Below, one piece after another: positions 36,471-45,091 of a stretch of 64,000 nt of DNA. Source of the DNA: an uncultured Bacteroidales bacterium (GTDB lineage: Bacteria > Bacteroidota > Bacteroidia > Bacteroidales > Muribaculaceae); the NCBI GenBank assembly GCA_902793405.1, contig CADBDH010000008.1, forward strand, positions 1-64,000. The letters are read 5' to 3'. Within the stretch, counting starts at the first letter, position 1; every line of letters starts with the position of its first letter. The notes below the pieces were generated by a model. That model did no database searches, was not told the DNA's origin, and worked only from the letters and a program-made list of their open reading frames with translations. A program made the translations under genes and the position numbers.

Positions 36471-36519
36471 CTAAGGACTAAGGACTAACAACTAAAAACT
36501 AAAAACTAAAAACTAAAAT
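36471..36519 (+). repeat. Heptamer array before the holin-like gene
   Basis: Exactly seven 7-base units: CTAAGGA x2, CTAACAA, CTAAAAA x3, CTAAAAT. The ATG follows without a gap. Confidence 0.95.
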
Positions 36520-36861
36520 ATGCTTACTAGACTTCTTATTTCTGCTCTTGCTGTACTCATCACGTCGTTCACACTCGATGGCGTGACGGTTGACCCATGG
36601 TGGTGGGCAGTGATTGTCGCTATCGTGCTCGGGTTTATCAATTCATGGATTCGTCCGCTGGTCAAGCTGCTGGCATTGCCCATCAATATCCTGACGCTGG
36701 GCCTCTTCACCTTTGTCATCAATGCCCTGATGGTACTGCTGTGTTCATGGATCATCGGCCCGCACTTTGTGGTGCAGAGCATCTGGTGGGCTATGGGATT
36801 CAGTATTGTGTTGACTCTGGTGAGCTGGGCGCTGCACTTGCTTTTCCCGCCCAAGAGCTGA
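36520..36861 (+). CDS. Small membrane protein, Phage_holin_4_2 family
   Basis: A 113-residue protein with four predicted helices, matching the PF04020 family (GFINSWIRPLVKLLALPIN, then LTLGLFTFVINALMVLL). Despite the name, these are chromosomal inner-membrane proteins of unknown function found in many bacteria, and nothing here suggests a phage. It is preceded by an exact heptamer array. Confidence 0.88.
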   Translation: MLTRLLISALAVLITSFTLDGVTVDPWWWAVIVAIVLGFINSWIRPLVKLLALPINILTLGLFTFVINALMVLLCSWIIGPHFVVQSIWWAMGFSIVLTLVSWALHLLFPPKS

Positions 36862-36873
36862 CAACAGGCAACG

Positions 36874-37503
36874 TTATTCGTCCTCAAACTTGATGGCGCC
36901 ACGGCTGGTGCTCTCGATGCGGCGGTTGCGCCAGCATCGGCGGCACAGTGACACGTATTTGTCGTCGCCGCCAATCTCGACCTGGCTGCCCTCGGTGACG
37001 ATGTTGCCGCTCGAGTCGATGCGCGCGTTGATGATGGTTTTGCGTCCGCAGGAGCAGGTGGACTTGATTTCCTCGATGGTGTCGGCCAGCTCGAACAGGC
37101 GGCGGGAACCTTCAAACAAGTGGGACTGGAAGTCGGTGCGCAGGCCGTAGCACACCACGTTCACGCCGTAGTCATCGACGATGCGTGCCAGCTGGTCGAT
37201 TTGTGAGGCCGACAGGAACTGCGCCTCATCGATGAGGATCCAATCCTTGACCACCAGCGTTCTCTCAAACATCTCCTTGAGCATCTCGTACAGGTCGCTC
37301 TCGGGGTATATCCACGAGCACTTGCGCTCGATGCCGATGCGTGAGCGAATCACGTTGTCCTTCTCACGGTCGTCAATGATGGGCTTCATGCACAGGTACT
37401 GCATGCCGCGCTCCTCAAAGTTGTAGGCCTGAGTGAGCAGCATTGCCGTCTTGGCCGAGCCCATCGTGCCATACTTGAAATATAATTTTCCCACTCCGTT
37501 CAT
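36874..37503 (-). CDS. tdk: Thymidine kinase
   Basis: A 209-residue type II thymidine kinase that phosphorylates thymidine in the pyrimidine salvage pathway. P-loop GTMGSAKT, Walker B-like ILIDEAQFLS, a lasso region and zinc ligands (CSCGRK near 157, CRRCWRNRR near 188) are all present. The open frame starts with TTG at 37533; ATG 37503 (MNGVGKLYFKYG) fits the family length better. A TAACTTTG box lies at 37581-37574 on the minus strand. Its 3' end faces the holin-like gene, 12 bases away. Confidence 0.95.
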   Translation of the reverse strand: MNGVGKLYFKYGTMGSAKTAMLLTQAYNFEERGMQYLCMKPIIDDREKDNVIRSRIGIERKCSWIYPESDLYEMLKEMFERTLVVKDWILIDEAQFLSASQIDQLARIVDDYGVNVVCYGLRTDFQSHLFEGSRRLFELADTIEEIKSTCSCGRKTIINARIDSSGNIVTEGSQVEIGGDDKYVSLCRRCWRNRRIESTSRGAIKFEDE

Positions 37504-37573
37504 GTTCGTTGTCGGTAAGATGCTAATTAGCAAGTTGATATATCCCGGCTGCCAGTTGCAGCAAGGCCGACAA

Positions 37574-37581
37574 CAAAGTTA
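37574..37581 (-). promoter_or_regulatory. -7 box of tdk
   Basis: Minus strand TAACTTTG, about 70 bases ahead of the ATG. No clear -33 TTTG. Confidence 0.5.
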
Positions 37582-37717
37582 CAGTTTTCCCGCCACTCCA
37601 CCACACAAATTCTCCCAAAAAAGTTATTAACAAACACACCGCCCGCGCTTTTGCCCGTTAACCAGCAGAATAACACAATTTAAGGATATTTCACGCGGGG
37701 ATGTCGGGCAAATAGAT

Positions 37718-37725
37718 TATCTTTG
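37718..37725 (+). promoter_or_regulatory. -7 box of the DUF4491-trmD operon
   Basis: TATCTTTG 61 bases ahead of the DUF4491 start. A small hairpin (GTCAGGG with CCCTGAC, about 37738-37762) lies in the leader. Confidence 0.5.
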
Positions 37726-37786
37726 CAGGACATTTTCGGTCAGGGTGCTGTAATGGCCCTGACGTGCGGCAAAAATCACATAGCGA

Positions 37787-38119
37787 ATGATGGATTTTCT
37801 ATCGACATATCACCTGCAAGGCCTGGTGTTGGGCCTCTGCTCGTTCTTAATCATCGGCATCTGCCACCCCATCGTCATCAAGGGTGAGTACCACTACGGG
37901 CAGCCCTTCAAGTGGGTGTTCCTGCTGGCGGGCGTGCTGTTGTGCATCGGCTCGTTGCTGGTGGACAATGTGCTGCTGTCGGCGCTGATGGGAGTGGGGG
38001 CGTTCTCGTGCTTTTGGGGCATCAAGGAGATGCGTGAACAGCAGGAACGCGTGCGCAAGGGCTGGTTCCCGCGCAACCCCAAGCGCACCTATCCGTGGGA
38101 CGAGAATAATATGGAATAA
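37787..38119 (+). CDS. DUF4491 membrane protein
   Basis: A 110-residue inner-membrane protein with three helices (about 10-28, 40-58, 62-78) and a basic tail ending PRNPKRTYPWDENN, the DUF4491 pattern. The family is widespread in Bacteroidales, with no known function. ATG 37790 is equally possible as the start. It precedes trmD on the same strand and may share its transcript. Confidence 0.85.
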   Translation: MMDFLSTYHLQGLVLGLCSFLIIGICHPIVIKGEYHYGQPFKWVFLLAGVLLCIGSLLVDNVLLSALMGVGAFSCFWGIKEMREQQERVRKGWFPRNPKRTYPWDENNME

Positions 38120-38145
38120 GGAATTAAATATCTGATTCCCAGTAA

Positions 38146-38184
38146 CTAGCAACTAACAACTAAAAACTAACAACTGATAGCTAA
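38146..38184 (+). repeat. Heptamer array before trmD
   Basis: CTAGCAA, CTAACAA, CTAAAAA, CTAACAA, CTGATAG and CTAA end exactly at the trmD ATG. Confidence 0.9.
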
Positions 38185-38862
38185 ATGCGAATCGATATAC
38201 TGACAGTAATGCCCGACGCACTCGAGTCGCCGTTGCACACCTCCATCCTGCAACGGGCCCAGGACAAGGGCCTAGTGGAGATTCACGTGCACAACCTGCG
38301 CGACTGGAGCCTGCGCAAGCACCGCAAGGTGGACGATTACCCCTTTGGCGGCGAGGCGGGCATGGTGATGCAGATTGAGCCCGTGTGGCGTTGCATGGAG
38401 GAGCTGAAGAGCCAGCGCGAGTATGATGAAATCATCTTTACCTCGCCCGACGGTGAGCAGCTCGACCAACCCATGGCCAATGCCCTGTCGCTCAAGGAGA
38501 ACATCATGATCCTGTGCGGCCACTACAAGGGTGTGGATTACCGCATCCGCGAGCACCTGATTACCAAGGAAATCACCATTGGCGACTATGTGCTCACGGG
38601 CGGCGAACTGCCGGCCGCGGTCATCGCCGATGCCGTGGTGCGTCTGCTGCCCGGAGCCATCGGTGACGAGCAGAGCGCACTGAGCGACTCCTTCCAGGAC
38701 GGACTCATCGAGGCGCCCGTCTATACCCGCCCCGAGGTGTTCAACGGCTGGCACGTCCCCGAAATCCTGCTCAGCGGCCACCAGGCCAAAATCGCCGAGT
38801 GGAAGATGCAGCAGTCGCTCGAACGCACCCGCCGTCTGCGTCCCAACCTGCTGAAAGACTAA
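38185..38862 (+). CDS. trmD: tRNA (guanine37-N1)-methyltransferase
   Basis: A 225-residue SPOUT-class enzyme that methylates G37 next to the anticodon with S-adenosylmethionine, preventing frameshifts. Conserved blocks: [45 protein letters not shown] (knot), [12 protein letters not shown] and [26 protein letters not shown]. The length is normal. Usual rpsP/rplS neighbours are absent. It is flanked on both sides by heptamer arrays. Confidence 0.97.
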   Translation: MRIDILTVMPDALESPLHTSILQRAQDKGLVEIHVHNLRDWSLRKHRKVDDYPFGGEAGMVMQIEPVWRCMEELKSQREYDEIIFTSPDGEQLDQPMANALSLKENIMILCGHYKGVDYRIREHLITKEITIGDYVLTGGELPAAVIADAVVRLLPGAIGDEQSALSDSFQDGLIEAPVYTRPEVFNGWHVPEILLSGHQAKIAEWKMQQSLERTRRLRPNLLKD

Positions 38863-38908
38863 CTAACAACTAACTAAAAACTAACAACTAACAACTAGCA
38901 ACTAAAAT
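38863..38908 (+). repeat. Heptamer array between trmD and the FtsB/DivIC gene
   Basis: The whole gap from the trmD stop to the next ATG is built of CTAA and CTAACAA/CTAAAAA/CTAGCAA units, seven-base spaced except for two 4-base steps. Confidence 0.9.
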
Positions 38909-39217
38909 ATGTCTCCTTTCAAATTTCAACGTCCCAAGTGGATACCGCGCTGGCTCAACATCCCACTGCTGATTTTCGTCGGCTTTGTGGTAGTGCTGTT
39001 GTTCTTCGGCGACAACAATTACATGCGCATCAGCAAGTACCGCTCGCAAATCAATGACCTCAAGAGCCAGATCAAGAACAACGAGGACTCGGCAGCCCTC
39101 TACGATGCCAAGGTCAACGAGCTGAATACCGACAACGAGACGCTCGAGCGACTCGTTCGTGAGAAGTACGGCATGAAGCGTGTCAACGAGGAAGTTTACA
39201 TCACCGATATTCCCTGA
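38909..39217 (+). CDS. FtsB/DivIC-type septum protein
   Basis: A 102-residue bitopic inner-membrane protein: short basic N-terminus, one membrane helix (about 16-35) and a periplasmic coiled coil (about 40-85) followed by LVREKYGMKRVNEEVYI, the FtsB/DivIC signature. It would help recruit septal peptidoglycan synthases at division. The next gene starts six bases after its stop. Confidence 0.9.
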   Translation: MSPFKFQRPKWIPRWLNIPLLIFVGFVVVLLFFGDNNYMRISKYRSQINDLKSQIKNNEDSAALYDAKVNELNTDNETLERLVREKYGMKRVNEEVYITDIP

Positions 39218-39223
39218 TAGACA

Positions 39224-39595
39224 ATGGCAACACAAGACAATAACCGCAGCAACTTATCCAACATTCTGGTACTCATCGGGTTGCTCATCATGGCAGTGAT
39301 GGCATTACTGCCCCTGCTCAATATCAACCACGAGTGGATGCGATGGGCATTTGCCGTGGGTGCCGTCCTCGTGCTTGTGGCACGCATCCTGGGCATTTAC
39401 CGTGGCCCGTCGTTGCGCGTCAAGCGCCTGCACCGCATCCTCATCTCCAGCGGCATCCTGTACTGCGCCAGTGCGCTGATGATGTTCATCTCGAGTGGCA
39501 CCAACGACTGGATTGCCTTCCTGCTGGCCGGTCTCGTGATGCAGATTTATGCCAGTTGGATGATTGACCGCGAAACCGAGAAAACTGATAAATAA
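39224..39595 (+). CDS. Four-helix membrane protein of unknown function
   Basis: A 123-residue protein with four hydrophobic segments (about 13-32, 37-57, 70-87, 92-110) and short charged ends. It follows the FtsB/DivIC gene by six bases and precedes coaX; this neighbourhood is common in Bacteroidales, but no function is established. No motif beyond the helices was recognised. Confidence 0.75.
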   Translation: MATQDNNRSNLSNILVLIGLLIMAVMALLPLLNINHEWMRWAFAVGAVLVLVARILGIYRGPSLRVKRLHRILISSGILYCASALMMFISSGTNDWIAFLLAGLVMQIYASWMIDRETEKTDK

Positions 39596-39616
39596 TCTTA
39601 ACCCGATGAATCGTTG

Positions 39617-39646
39617 TTTGTAATTGCCAAATTTTAAGTAATTTTG
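39617..39646 (+). promoter_or_regulatory. Promoter of coaX
   Basis: TTTG (39617-39620), 18 bases, TAATTTTG (39639-39646), seven bases ahead of the ATG; the message would be nearly leaderless. Confidence 0.65.
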
Positions 39647-39653
39647 CAGGTTA

Positions 39654-40418
39654 ATGAAAGGAAATCTCACCATAGATAACGGAAACACCTCGGTCAAGGT
39701 GGCTTTTTTCATCGGCCCTCAGATCGTGGCAACCAACCGTTTTGTACGCCGTGATGTGCGCTTGCTGCAGCGTTTCATCAGCACTTACAAACCCGATACA
39801 GCCATTGTGTGCAGCACAGCATCAAGCCCTGCCAGCCAGCGCATCGAGCAACTGGTCGACGAGCGTTGCCGTCGTGTGATTCATCTCACCCACGAGACCC
39901 CCATGCCCATCAGGCTGGGTTACCGCACGCCCCAAACGCTGGGTCGTGACCGCATTGCCACCGCAGTGGGCGCATGGACGATTGCACAGCGGCTGGACAA
40001 TGCCTGTGACGTGCTGGTCATCGATGCCGGTACGGCCATCACCTATGATTTGATCACGAGCGACGGCTGCTTTGTGGGCGGCAACATCGCCCCCGGACTG
40101 GCGTTGCGCTTCAAGTCATTGCATGAACACACCGGTCTGTTACCCCTTGTCCAGGCCGACGGTGATGCCCCGGTGGTGGGCTACGACACCGAAACGGCCA
40201 TCCGCAGCGGCGTGCTGCTGGGTCTGCTGGGCGAGGTCAAGAGCTACATTGCCGACCTGAAACTCTCTCATCCCAATCTCATGGTGTTTATCACCGGTGG
40301 TGACGGCCGTCTGCTGCACAACCGCCTGGGACAAGAGGATTTCATTTTCAACGAACACCTTGCGGCTGAAGGTCTCAACCGCATCCAACTCTATAACCAA
40401 GCTAATGAAAATAAGTAA
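39654..40418 (+). CDS. coaX: Type III pantothenate kinase
   Basis: A 254-residue kinase for the first step of coenzyme A synthesis. The ASKHA-fold motifs are clear: DNGNTSVK (phosphate-binding), TLGRDRIATAVGAW (substrate loop), VIDAGTAITYD and ITGGDG. Length is usual. It overlaps the next gene by 14 bases, so it opens an envelope operon (outer-membrane protein, lptC, GldE-like) with its own promoter. Confidence 0.95.
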   Translation: MKGNLTIDNGNTSVKVAFFIGPQIVATNRFVRRDVRLLQRFISTYKPDTAIVCSTASSPASQRIEQLVDERCRRVIHLTHETPMPIRLGYRTPQTLGRDRIATAVGAWTIAQRLDNACDVLVIDAGTAITYDLITSDGCFVGGNIAPGLALRFKSLHEHTGLLPLVQADGDAPVVGYDTETAIRSGVLLGLLGEVKSYIADLKLSHPNLMVFITGGDGRLLHNRLGQEDFIFNEHLAAEGLNRIQLYNQANENK

Positions 40419-41646
40419 AAAGATATCGTTATTGTTCATCGCCATGGCCCTGGGTTGTGGCGCTGCAATGGCCCAAATCGTGACCACCCCCTATTCCAAG
40501 ATGGGCTACGGCATGCTCAGCGACAACGTGTCGAGCATCCAGCGCTCGATGGGTGGCGTGGGTTATGCGATGAAGGGCGGCCGCATCGTCAATGTGATGA
40601 ATCCCGCTTCCTATGCCGACGTGGACTCGTTGACTTTCCTGTGGGATGTAGGCATTGACCTCACCAACCTGTGGAGTAAAGAGAACGGCAAGGAGGGTTA
40701 CAACTTTGGCGGCGGATTAGACTACCTGACGGGCCATTTCAAGGTGGCCAAGGGTCTGGGCGCATCGTTCGGCCTCTTGCCATACTCGTCGGTGGGTTAT
40801 GCCTACGGTGGCACCATCGAGGGCGGCAGCGAAGCGCGCAGTGGCAGCGGTGGTTTGAATCAGCTGTATTTGGGTGTTGGCTATCAGCCGTTTAAGAGCT
40901 TCAATGTGGGCGTGAACTTTGCTTACCTGTTTGGCACCACGTCCAACCTGACGCTCATCACCTCAAATTCGACCAGCTACTTCTCACGCAACATGCGGCT
41001 TCGCGACTGGAACGCCCAGGTGGGTATCCAGTACAGTTTGCCATTGGTCAACGGACGCGACTTGATCACCCTGGGCGCTACTTTCCAACCCAAGAAATCT
41101 TTCCACGGCGACACCTGGGGCACCAGCTATGACAGCCAGGACACCAAGGTGGACACCGTCGGTTTCACGTCGATGAAAGGCAAGTATGAGCAGCCGGTGT
41201 CTATCGGCGTGGGCTTGAGCTACAACATCAATCGCAAGCTTACCCTCGAGGCCGACTACACTTATCAGAAGTGGAGTAAGGCCAAGTACCAGCCCATCGA
41301 CGGATTTGAGCCCCAGAACATGAAGTTTGACGACCGCTGGAAGGTGGCTGCAGGCTTGCAGTTCACTCCCAACAAGCGTGGCAGTTATTTCGGTGCCATG
41401 GCCTTCCGTGCAGGTGTGTTCTATAACCACGACTATTTGAACTACAACGGTAATAATGTGCGTGATTACGGTGCCAGCATCGGTGTGGGCCTTCCCGCCC
41501 CCAATGGCAAGACCACGGTGAACCTGGGTGTGGAGTGGCGCCATCGCGAGACCAGCCCCACGCAACTCATTACCGAGAATTACCTGAATATCACGTTAGG
41601 CGTGAACTTCAATGAGTTGTGGTTCTGGAAGAGCCGCATCCGCTAA
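40405..41646 (+). CDS. Outer membrane barrel protein
   Basis: A 413-residue protein with a signal peptide (MKISKKISLLFIAMALGCGA). Repeated amphipathic strands and the terminal Trp/Phe pattern fit an outer-membrane beta-barrel, loosely FadL/PorV-like (GYGMLSDNVSSIQRSMGGVG near the N-terminus). The frame is open from 40297; ATG 40405 starts the signal peptide and overlaps coaX by 14 bases. lptC follows three bases after the stop. The substrate is unknown; the place between coaX and lptC is commonly conserved in the order. Confidence 0.82.
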   Translation: MKISKKISLLFIAMALGCGAAMAQIVTTPYSKMGYGMLSDNVSSIQRSMGGVGYAMKGGRIVNVMNPASYADVDSLTFLWDVGIDLTNLWSKENGKEGYNFGGGLDYLTGHFKVAKGLGASFGLLPYSSVGYAYGGTIEGGSEARSGSGGLNQLYLGVGYQPFKSFNVGVNFAYLFGTTSNLTLITSNSTSYFSRNMRLRDWNAQVGIQYSLPLVNGRDLITLGATFQPKKSFHGDTWGTSYDSQDTKVDTVGFTSMKGKYEQPVSIGVGLSYNINRKLTLEADYTYQKWSKAKYQPIDGFEPQNMKFDDRWKVAAGLQFTPNKRGSYFGAMAFRAGVFYNHDYLNYNGNNVRDYGASIGVGLPAPNGKTTVNLGVEWRHRETSPTQLITENYLNITLGVNFNELWFWKSRIR

Positions 41647-41649
41647 CCG

Positions 41650-42249
41650 GTGAGACAACTGCTCAACATAGCATTTGCCTTGACGATGGTGATGGCCGTG
41701 ATTTCCTGCAAGGAGAGCTCGACCACTATCGAGGATCACGCTACTGATCCCGAAGTGGTGCCCACAATGACCACGACCGACGTCCAGACGGTCATCAGTG
41801 ACTCGGGCCACACGCGTTACCGCATTGCCGCCAAGTTGTGGAACATGTATGAAGAGGCCCAAGAGCCGCATTGGACATTCCCCAAAGGGGTGACCTGTGA
41901 GGAACTGGATGCCAACTTCAACACGATGTCCACCATCAAGTGCGACTCGGCCTATTTCGATAAGGATAAATCCCTGTGGACCCTCACCGGCAACGTGCGC
42001 ATGACCACTGCAACGGGCGACGTCGTGCTGACCGACGAGCTGATGTGGGACCAGCATGCCCACCGGCTCTACAGTGACGCCTTTATCCACATCGAGAAAC
42101 AGGGCCGCATCATTGAGGGATATGGTTATGAATCCAACGAGCAGCTCACAACCTATGAATTGAGGCAGGTCGAGGCGATTTTCCCCATCGACGAGCGACG
42201 CATGCCACACCCGGGAAGCGGCAATCGCGCACCGATGACCATGCAATAG
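41650..42249 (+). CDS. lptC: LPS export protein LptC
   Basis: A 199-residue lipoprotein (lipobox VISC, Cys 20) with the OstA/LptC-like beta-jellyroll (YFDKDKSLWTLTGNVRMTTA, VLTDELMWDQHAHRLYSDAF). It would take lipopolysaccharide from the inner-membrane LptBFG and pass it to LptA. The start is GTG at 41650, three bases after the preceding stop. In Bacteroidetes LptC is often a lipoprotein of this size. Confidence 0.9.
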   Translation: MRQLLNIAFALTMVMAVISCKESSTTIEDHATDPEVVPTMTTTDVQTVISDSGHTRYRIAAKLWNMYEEAQEPHWTFPKGVTCEELDANFNTMSTIKCDSAYFDKDKSLWTLTGNVRMTTATGDVVLTDELMWDQHAHRLYSDAFIHIEKQGRIIEGYGYESNEQLTTYELRQVEAIFPIDERRMPHPGSGNRAPMTMQ

Positions 42250-42279
42250 AGTTAACAATAGCTTGATCAATATAGTATT

Positions 42280-43569
42280 TTGGATCCGATATATACAACA
42301 CCATTGATTATAGCGCTCATCGCGCTGCTGTGCTCGGCATTCTTCTCGGGCCTGGAGATTGCGTTTGTCTCTTCCAACAAGGTGCGTGCCGAGATTGAGA
42401 TGGCCCGCGGCGGCATCATCAACCGCATCCTCAACATCTACTACAGCAACCGCGAGATGTTCATCTCCACGCTGCTCATCGGCAACAATATCGCCAACAT
42501 CGTCTATTCGATGGCCATGGCCAAGCTGCTGACCATCCCCTTGCAGCAGTGGATACACAACGAGGCGCTGCTCCTGCTGGCACAGACGCTCATTGCCACG
42601 TTGATTATCCTCATCTTTGGTGAGTTTGTCCCCAAGTCGATCTTCCGCATCAATCCCAATGCATCGCTGCGCACGGCGTCGATACCGCTTTTCATGGTTT
42701 ACTGTGTGCTGTATCCCATCTCGCGTTTCACCGAGTGGATGTCGGCCATGCTGATGAAGCTGTTCGGCATCAAGATCGACACGACCAGGATGCGCCTGCT
42801 CACCGTCGATGAGCTTGACGCCTACCTGCAGGAGAACATCGACAAGCGCGAGGACGAGAACAAGACCGTGGAGCGCGAGGTCAAGATATTTGAGAACGCC
42901 CTGGACTTCAGCGACACGCGCCTGCGTGACTGCATGGTGCCCCGCAACGAGATTGTCGCAGTCGATGTCGAGGATACCACCCGCGACGACCTGGTGAAAC
43001 TGTTCACCCGCTCGGGCTTGTCCAAGATTGTCGTCTATAAGGGCAGCATCGATGATGTGATCGGTTTCATCCAGGTGAGTGAGCTATTCATTACCACGGT
43101 AGACTGGAAGACGAGGCTCAAACCCGTCGTGTTCGCCCCCGAGGCCCTGCTGGCCCGCAAGATGATGCAGCAGCTCATGGACGAGAAACGCTCGATGGCT
43201 ATCGTCATCGATGAGTTTGGTGGCACGAGCGGCATGGTCACCCTCGAGGACCTGGTAGAGGAAATCTTCGGCGAAATCGAGGACGAGCACGACCGCAACC
43301 GCCTTGTCGCCAAGCAGCTGGACGAGAAGACCTACGAGTTCTCGGGCCGCATGGAAATTGAGGAAATCAACGAGCGTTTCCACCTCGACTTGCCCGAGAG
43401 CGACGACTACCAGACACTGGCAGGCTATCTGCTGGCCGAGGAAGAGGCTATCCCCAACGTGGGCGACGTCATCGACCTGGAACCTTACCGTTTCACCATC
43501 GAGCGCAAGACGGCTGCACGCATCGAACTCATCCGCATGGAGATTATGGGCCAGGATGATAAGAAATAG
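42280..43569 (+). CDS. CNNM/CorC-type membrane protein (GldE-like)
   Basis: A 429-residue protein: DUF21 membrane domain with three to four helices (1-180), a CBS pair (about 205-330; LRDCMVPRNEIVAVDVED and DEFGGTSGMVTLEDLVEEIF) and a C-terminal CorC/HlyC domain (about 345-425). Family members export or regulate divalent cations; the Bacteroidetes branch includes GldE. It starts with TTG at 42280, 30 bases after lptC; no ATG fits the N-terminus of the first helix. It is the last gene of the coaX-lptC operon. Confidence 0.9.
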   Translation: MDPIYTTPLIIALIALLCSAFFSGLEIAFVSSNKVRAEIEMARGGIINRILNIYYSNREMFISTLLIGNNIANIVYSMAMAKLLTIPLQQWIHNEALLLLAQTLIATLIILIFGEFVPKSIFRINPNASLRTASIPLFMVYCVLYPISRFTEWMSAMLMKLFGIKIDTTRMRLLTVDELDAYLQENIDKREDENKTVEREVKIFENALDFSDTRLRDCMVPRNEIVAVDVEDTTRDDLVKLFTRSGLSKIVVYKGSIDDVIGFIQVSELFITTVDWKTRLKPVVFAPEALLARKMMQQLMDEKRSMAIVIDEFGGTSGMVTLEDLVEEIFGEIEDEHDRNRLVAKQLDEKTYEFSGRMEIEEINERFHLDLPESDDYQTLAGYLLAEEEAIPNVGDVIDLEPYRFTIERKTAARIELIRMEIMGQDDKK

Positions 43570-43630
43570 GCCATAGCAGTCCCCAAAAAGACAAAAAAAT
43601 AACCCTTTGGGTGAAAAAAATGACGAAATA

Positions 43631-43663
43631 TTTGCAAGATTGGAAACTTTTGCACTATCTTTG
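43631..43663 (+). promoter_or_regulatory. Promoter of tRNA-Asp copy 2
   Basis: TTTG (43631-43634), 21 bases, TATCTTTG (43656-43663), leaving a leader of about 20 bases before the tRNA. Confidence 0.75.
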
Positions 43664-43689
43664 CACCGCATTTCGCAAAAATGCTAACT

Positions 43690-43763
43690 GGTGTGTTAGT
43701 TCAGTTGGTTAGAATACCTGCCTGTCACGCAGGGGGTCGCGTGTTCGAGTCACGTACACACCG
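43690..43763 (+). tRNA. tRNA-Asp (GTC), copy 2
   Basis: A 74-nt tRNA with a fully paired acceptor stem (GGTGTGT with ACACACC), discriminator G and anticodon GTC. CCA is not encoded. It is identical to copy 1 (2571-2644) apart from G at position 1. Confidence 0.97.
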
Positions 43764-43767
43764 CACG

Positions 43768-43801
43768 GGAGATGTCCGCAAGGATGTCTCCTGTTGTTTT
43801 A
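43768..43801 (+). terminator. Terminator of tRNA-Asp copy 2
   Basis: A 10-bp stem with G-T pairs (43768-43777 with 43782-43791), GCAA loop, then TGTTGTTTT. Confidence 0.75.
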
Positions 43802-43826
43802 TACCCCAAAAGCCTTGACCAGACAG

Positions 43827-43874
43827 AATAAGGGCAACGAGACTGCGGCGCGCAGTTGCTCATTTGCCCTTATT
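43827..43874. terminator. Hairpin behind the minus-strand dockerin gene
   Basis: An 11-bp stem (43827-43837 with 43864-43874, AATAAGGGCAA) around a GC-rich inner hairpin. It lies 44 bases behind the stop at 43918. On the plus strand A-rich, on the minus strand no T-run; a weak terminator. Confidence 0.45.
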
Positions 43875-43917
43875 AAAAACCGGTTTGCCTAGCGTGGCTC
43901 CTACTACAGGCGCATGC

Positions 43918-44742
43918 TCAATCCTGCTGTTTCATCAAGATGTCGATGAGTGCTGTAACGTCTTCTATGTTTACCGAGCCATCCTTATTCACATCTCCTG
44001 TACCGATGAGGAGCAATTCGTTCATCATCATGTCGACGAGTGAGGTCAAATCATCGACGGCCACATTGCCATCGTGGTTCACGTCTCCTGTAATGTAGTA
44101 ATCTACGCTGGGCACTTCAATATAAGCGCTCAACACATCGCCTTCGCAGTTGGCCTCAATGACATAGGTGCCGGCCTCGGTAAAAGGTAGGGGCTCGGTA
44201 TAGAGGCGCCAGCTGTTCCATGCACCGTCGTCATAGTGCCTCCAGCGGTAATAGATATCATAACCTAACGGAGAGGTCAGCGAAACATTGTAACCCCTTT
44301 GACCGACGGGCATCATTGAGATGCCAGGGGCTGTAGTCATGCCCAGGTAATCGACCTTGAAGGATGCCTTGATCATCGAACTTCTATCCTTTCCTATTGC
44401 TTCGGCAAAGGCCTCAAGGACGTATCTGCCGGGGGTGGTATATGAAATCACGCCATCATAATCGCGCCATTTTGTCCATAAACCTTCTCCTTCGCCATTC
44501 TCATCGAGGTGCCCCCAGCGCACAAAGGCCATGCCCTCTCGTGGAATGAGTGTGAGGTCATAGGCCACCACCATCAGGCTCATGTCGTTTCGAGGCATGA
44601 GAATCATGCCTGGAGCTGCCGTGTGGTACACCAATTCAGGCTCCGTTTCAGTTACATTGTAATTTCTTCCTTCGTTCAATAGACTTGCCTCTGCCGACAA
44701 CGTCAATAATGCGGCAGTGATAACAGTAAATAAGACTTTCAT
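43918..44742 (-). CDS. Secreted protein with dockerin-like tail
   Basis: A 274-residue exported protein. The start at 44742 (MKVLFTVITAALLTLSAEAS) gives a signal peptide; the longer frame from 44784 begins inside the promoter. Two similar beta-sandwich repeats contain YDLTLIPREGMAFVRWGHLD and YNVSLTSPLGYDIYYRWRHY, each preceded by an AAPGMILMP- or TAPGISMMP-type motif. Two EF-hand-like dockerin repeats close it (DVNHDGNVAVDDLTSLVDMM; DVNKDGSVNIEDVTALIDIL). Function unknown; it may bind glycan or protein at the surface. Confidence 0.78.
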   Translation of the reverse strand: MKVLFTVITAALLTLSAEASLLNEGRNYNVTETEPELVYHTAAPGMILMPRNDMSLMVVAYDLTLIPREGMAFVRWGHLDENGEGEGLWTKWRDYDGVISYTTPGRYVLEAFAEAIGKDRSSMIKASFKVDYLGMTTAPGISMMPVGQRGYNVSLTSPLGYDIYYRWRHYDDGAWNSWRLYTEPLPFTEAGTYVIEANCEGDVLSAYIEVPSVDYYITGDVNHDGNVAVDDLTSLVDMMMNELLLIGTGDVNKDGSVNIEDVTALIDILMKQQD

Positions 44743-44781
44743 AACACTTAAGTTGGAATATACATTTTCATAATTCGGGTG

Positions 44782-44789
44782 CAAAGGTA
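44782..44789 (-). promoter_or_regulatory. -7 box of the 274-residue dockerin gene
   Basis: Minus strand TACCTTTG, 39 bases ahead of ATG 44742, which supports that start. Confidence 0.55.
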
Positions 44790-44998
44790 AGAATAATTCC
44801 TAGGGTGAACTATTGGTATCCCATAAAATGCATGCTTTTGTTCTTGTTGTTGATGCTCTGTTATTGAAACTCAGGTAACGGGAGTCTCAGGCCCTCAACA
44901 ACGGGATTTGTTAAATGCTTTCGGTCTCAAGCGGGTTTTACTTGACACCAATATAAAAAAAAAGTGCTATAATGCTTTCATTTATCACTGAAATGGAC
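44790..44998. other. Intergenic stretch between divergent dockerin genes
   Basis: No ORF or RNA gene is visible here. The left edge belongs to the minus-strand promoter and the right edge leads to TACATTTG at 44999-45006. Confidence 0.5.
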
Positions 44999-45006
44999 TA
45001 CATTTG
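44999..45006 (+). promoter_or_regulatory. -7 box of the first Omp28-type gene
   Basis: TACATTTG 85 bases ahead of the ATG; the -33 region reads CTTTCA, a partial match. Confidence 0.5.
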
Positions 45007-45091
45007 CCAAAACATTTAACCGAAATTCGTTTCTTATAGACTAAATATTTCACAATCAAACATTTATTCATCATTTAACCATTATTCAACA

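Noticed and set aside
36520-36861. Prophage remnant suggested by a holin-like gene
   Set aside because: PF04020 proteins are ordinary chromosomal membrane proteins; no lysin, capsid, integrase or att site is nearby.
36597-36893. Overlapping 98-codon frame within the holin-like gene
   Set aside because: The first frame encodes the conserved four-helix protein; the second has no hydrophobic pattern or start context.
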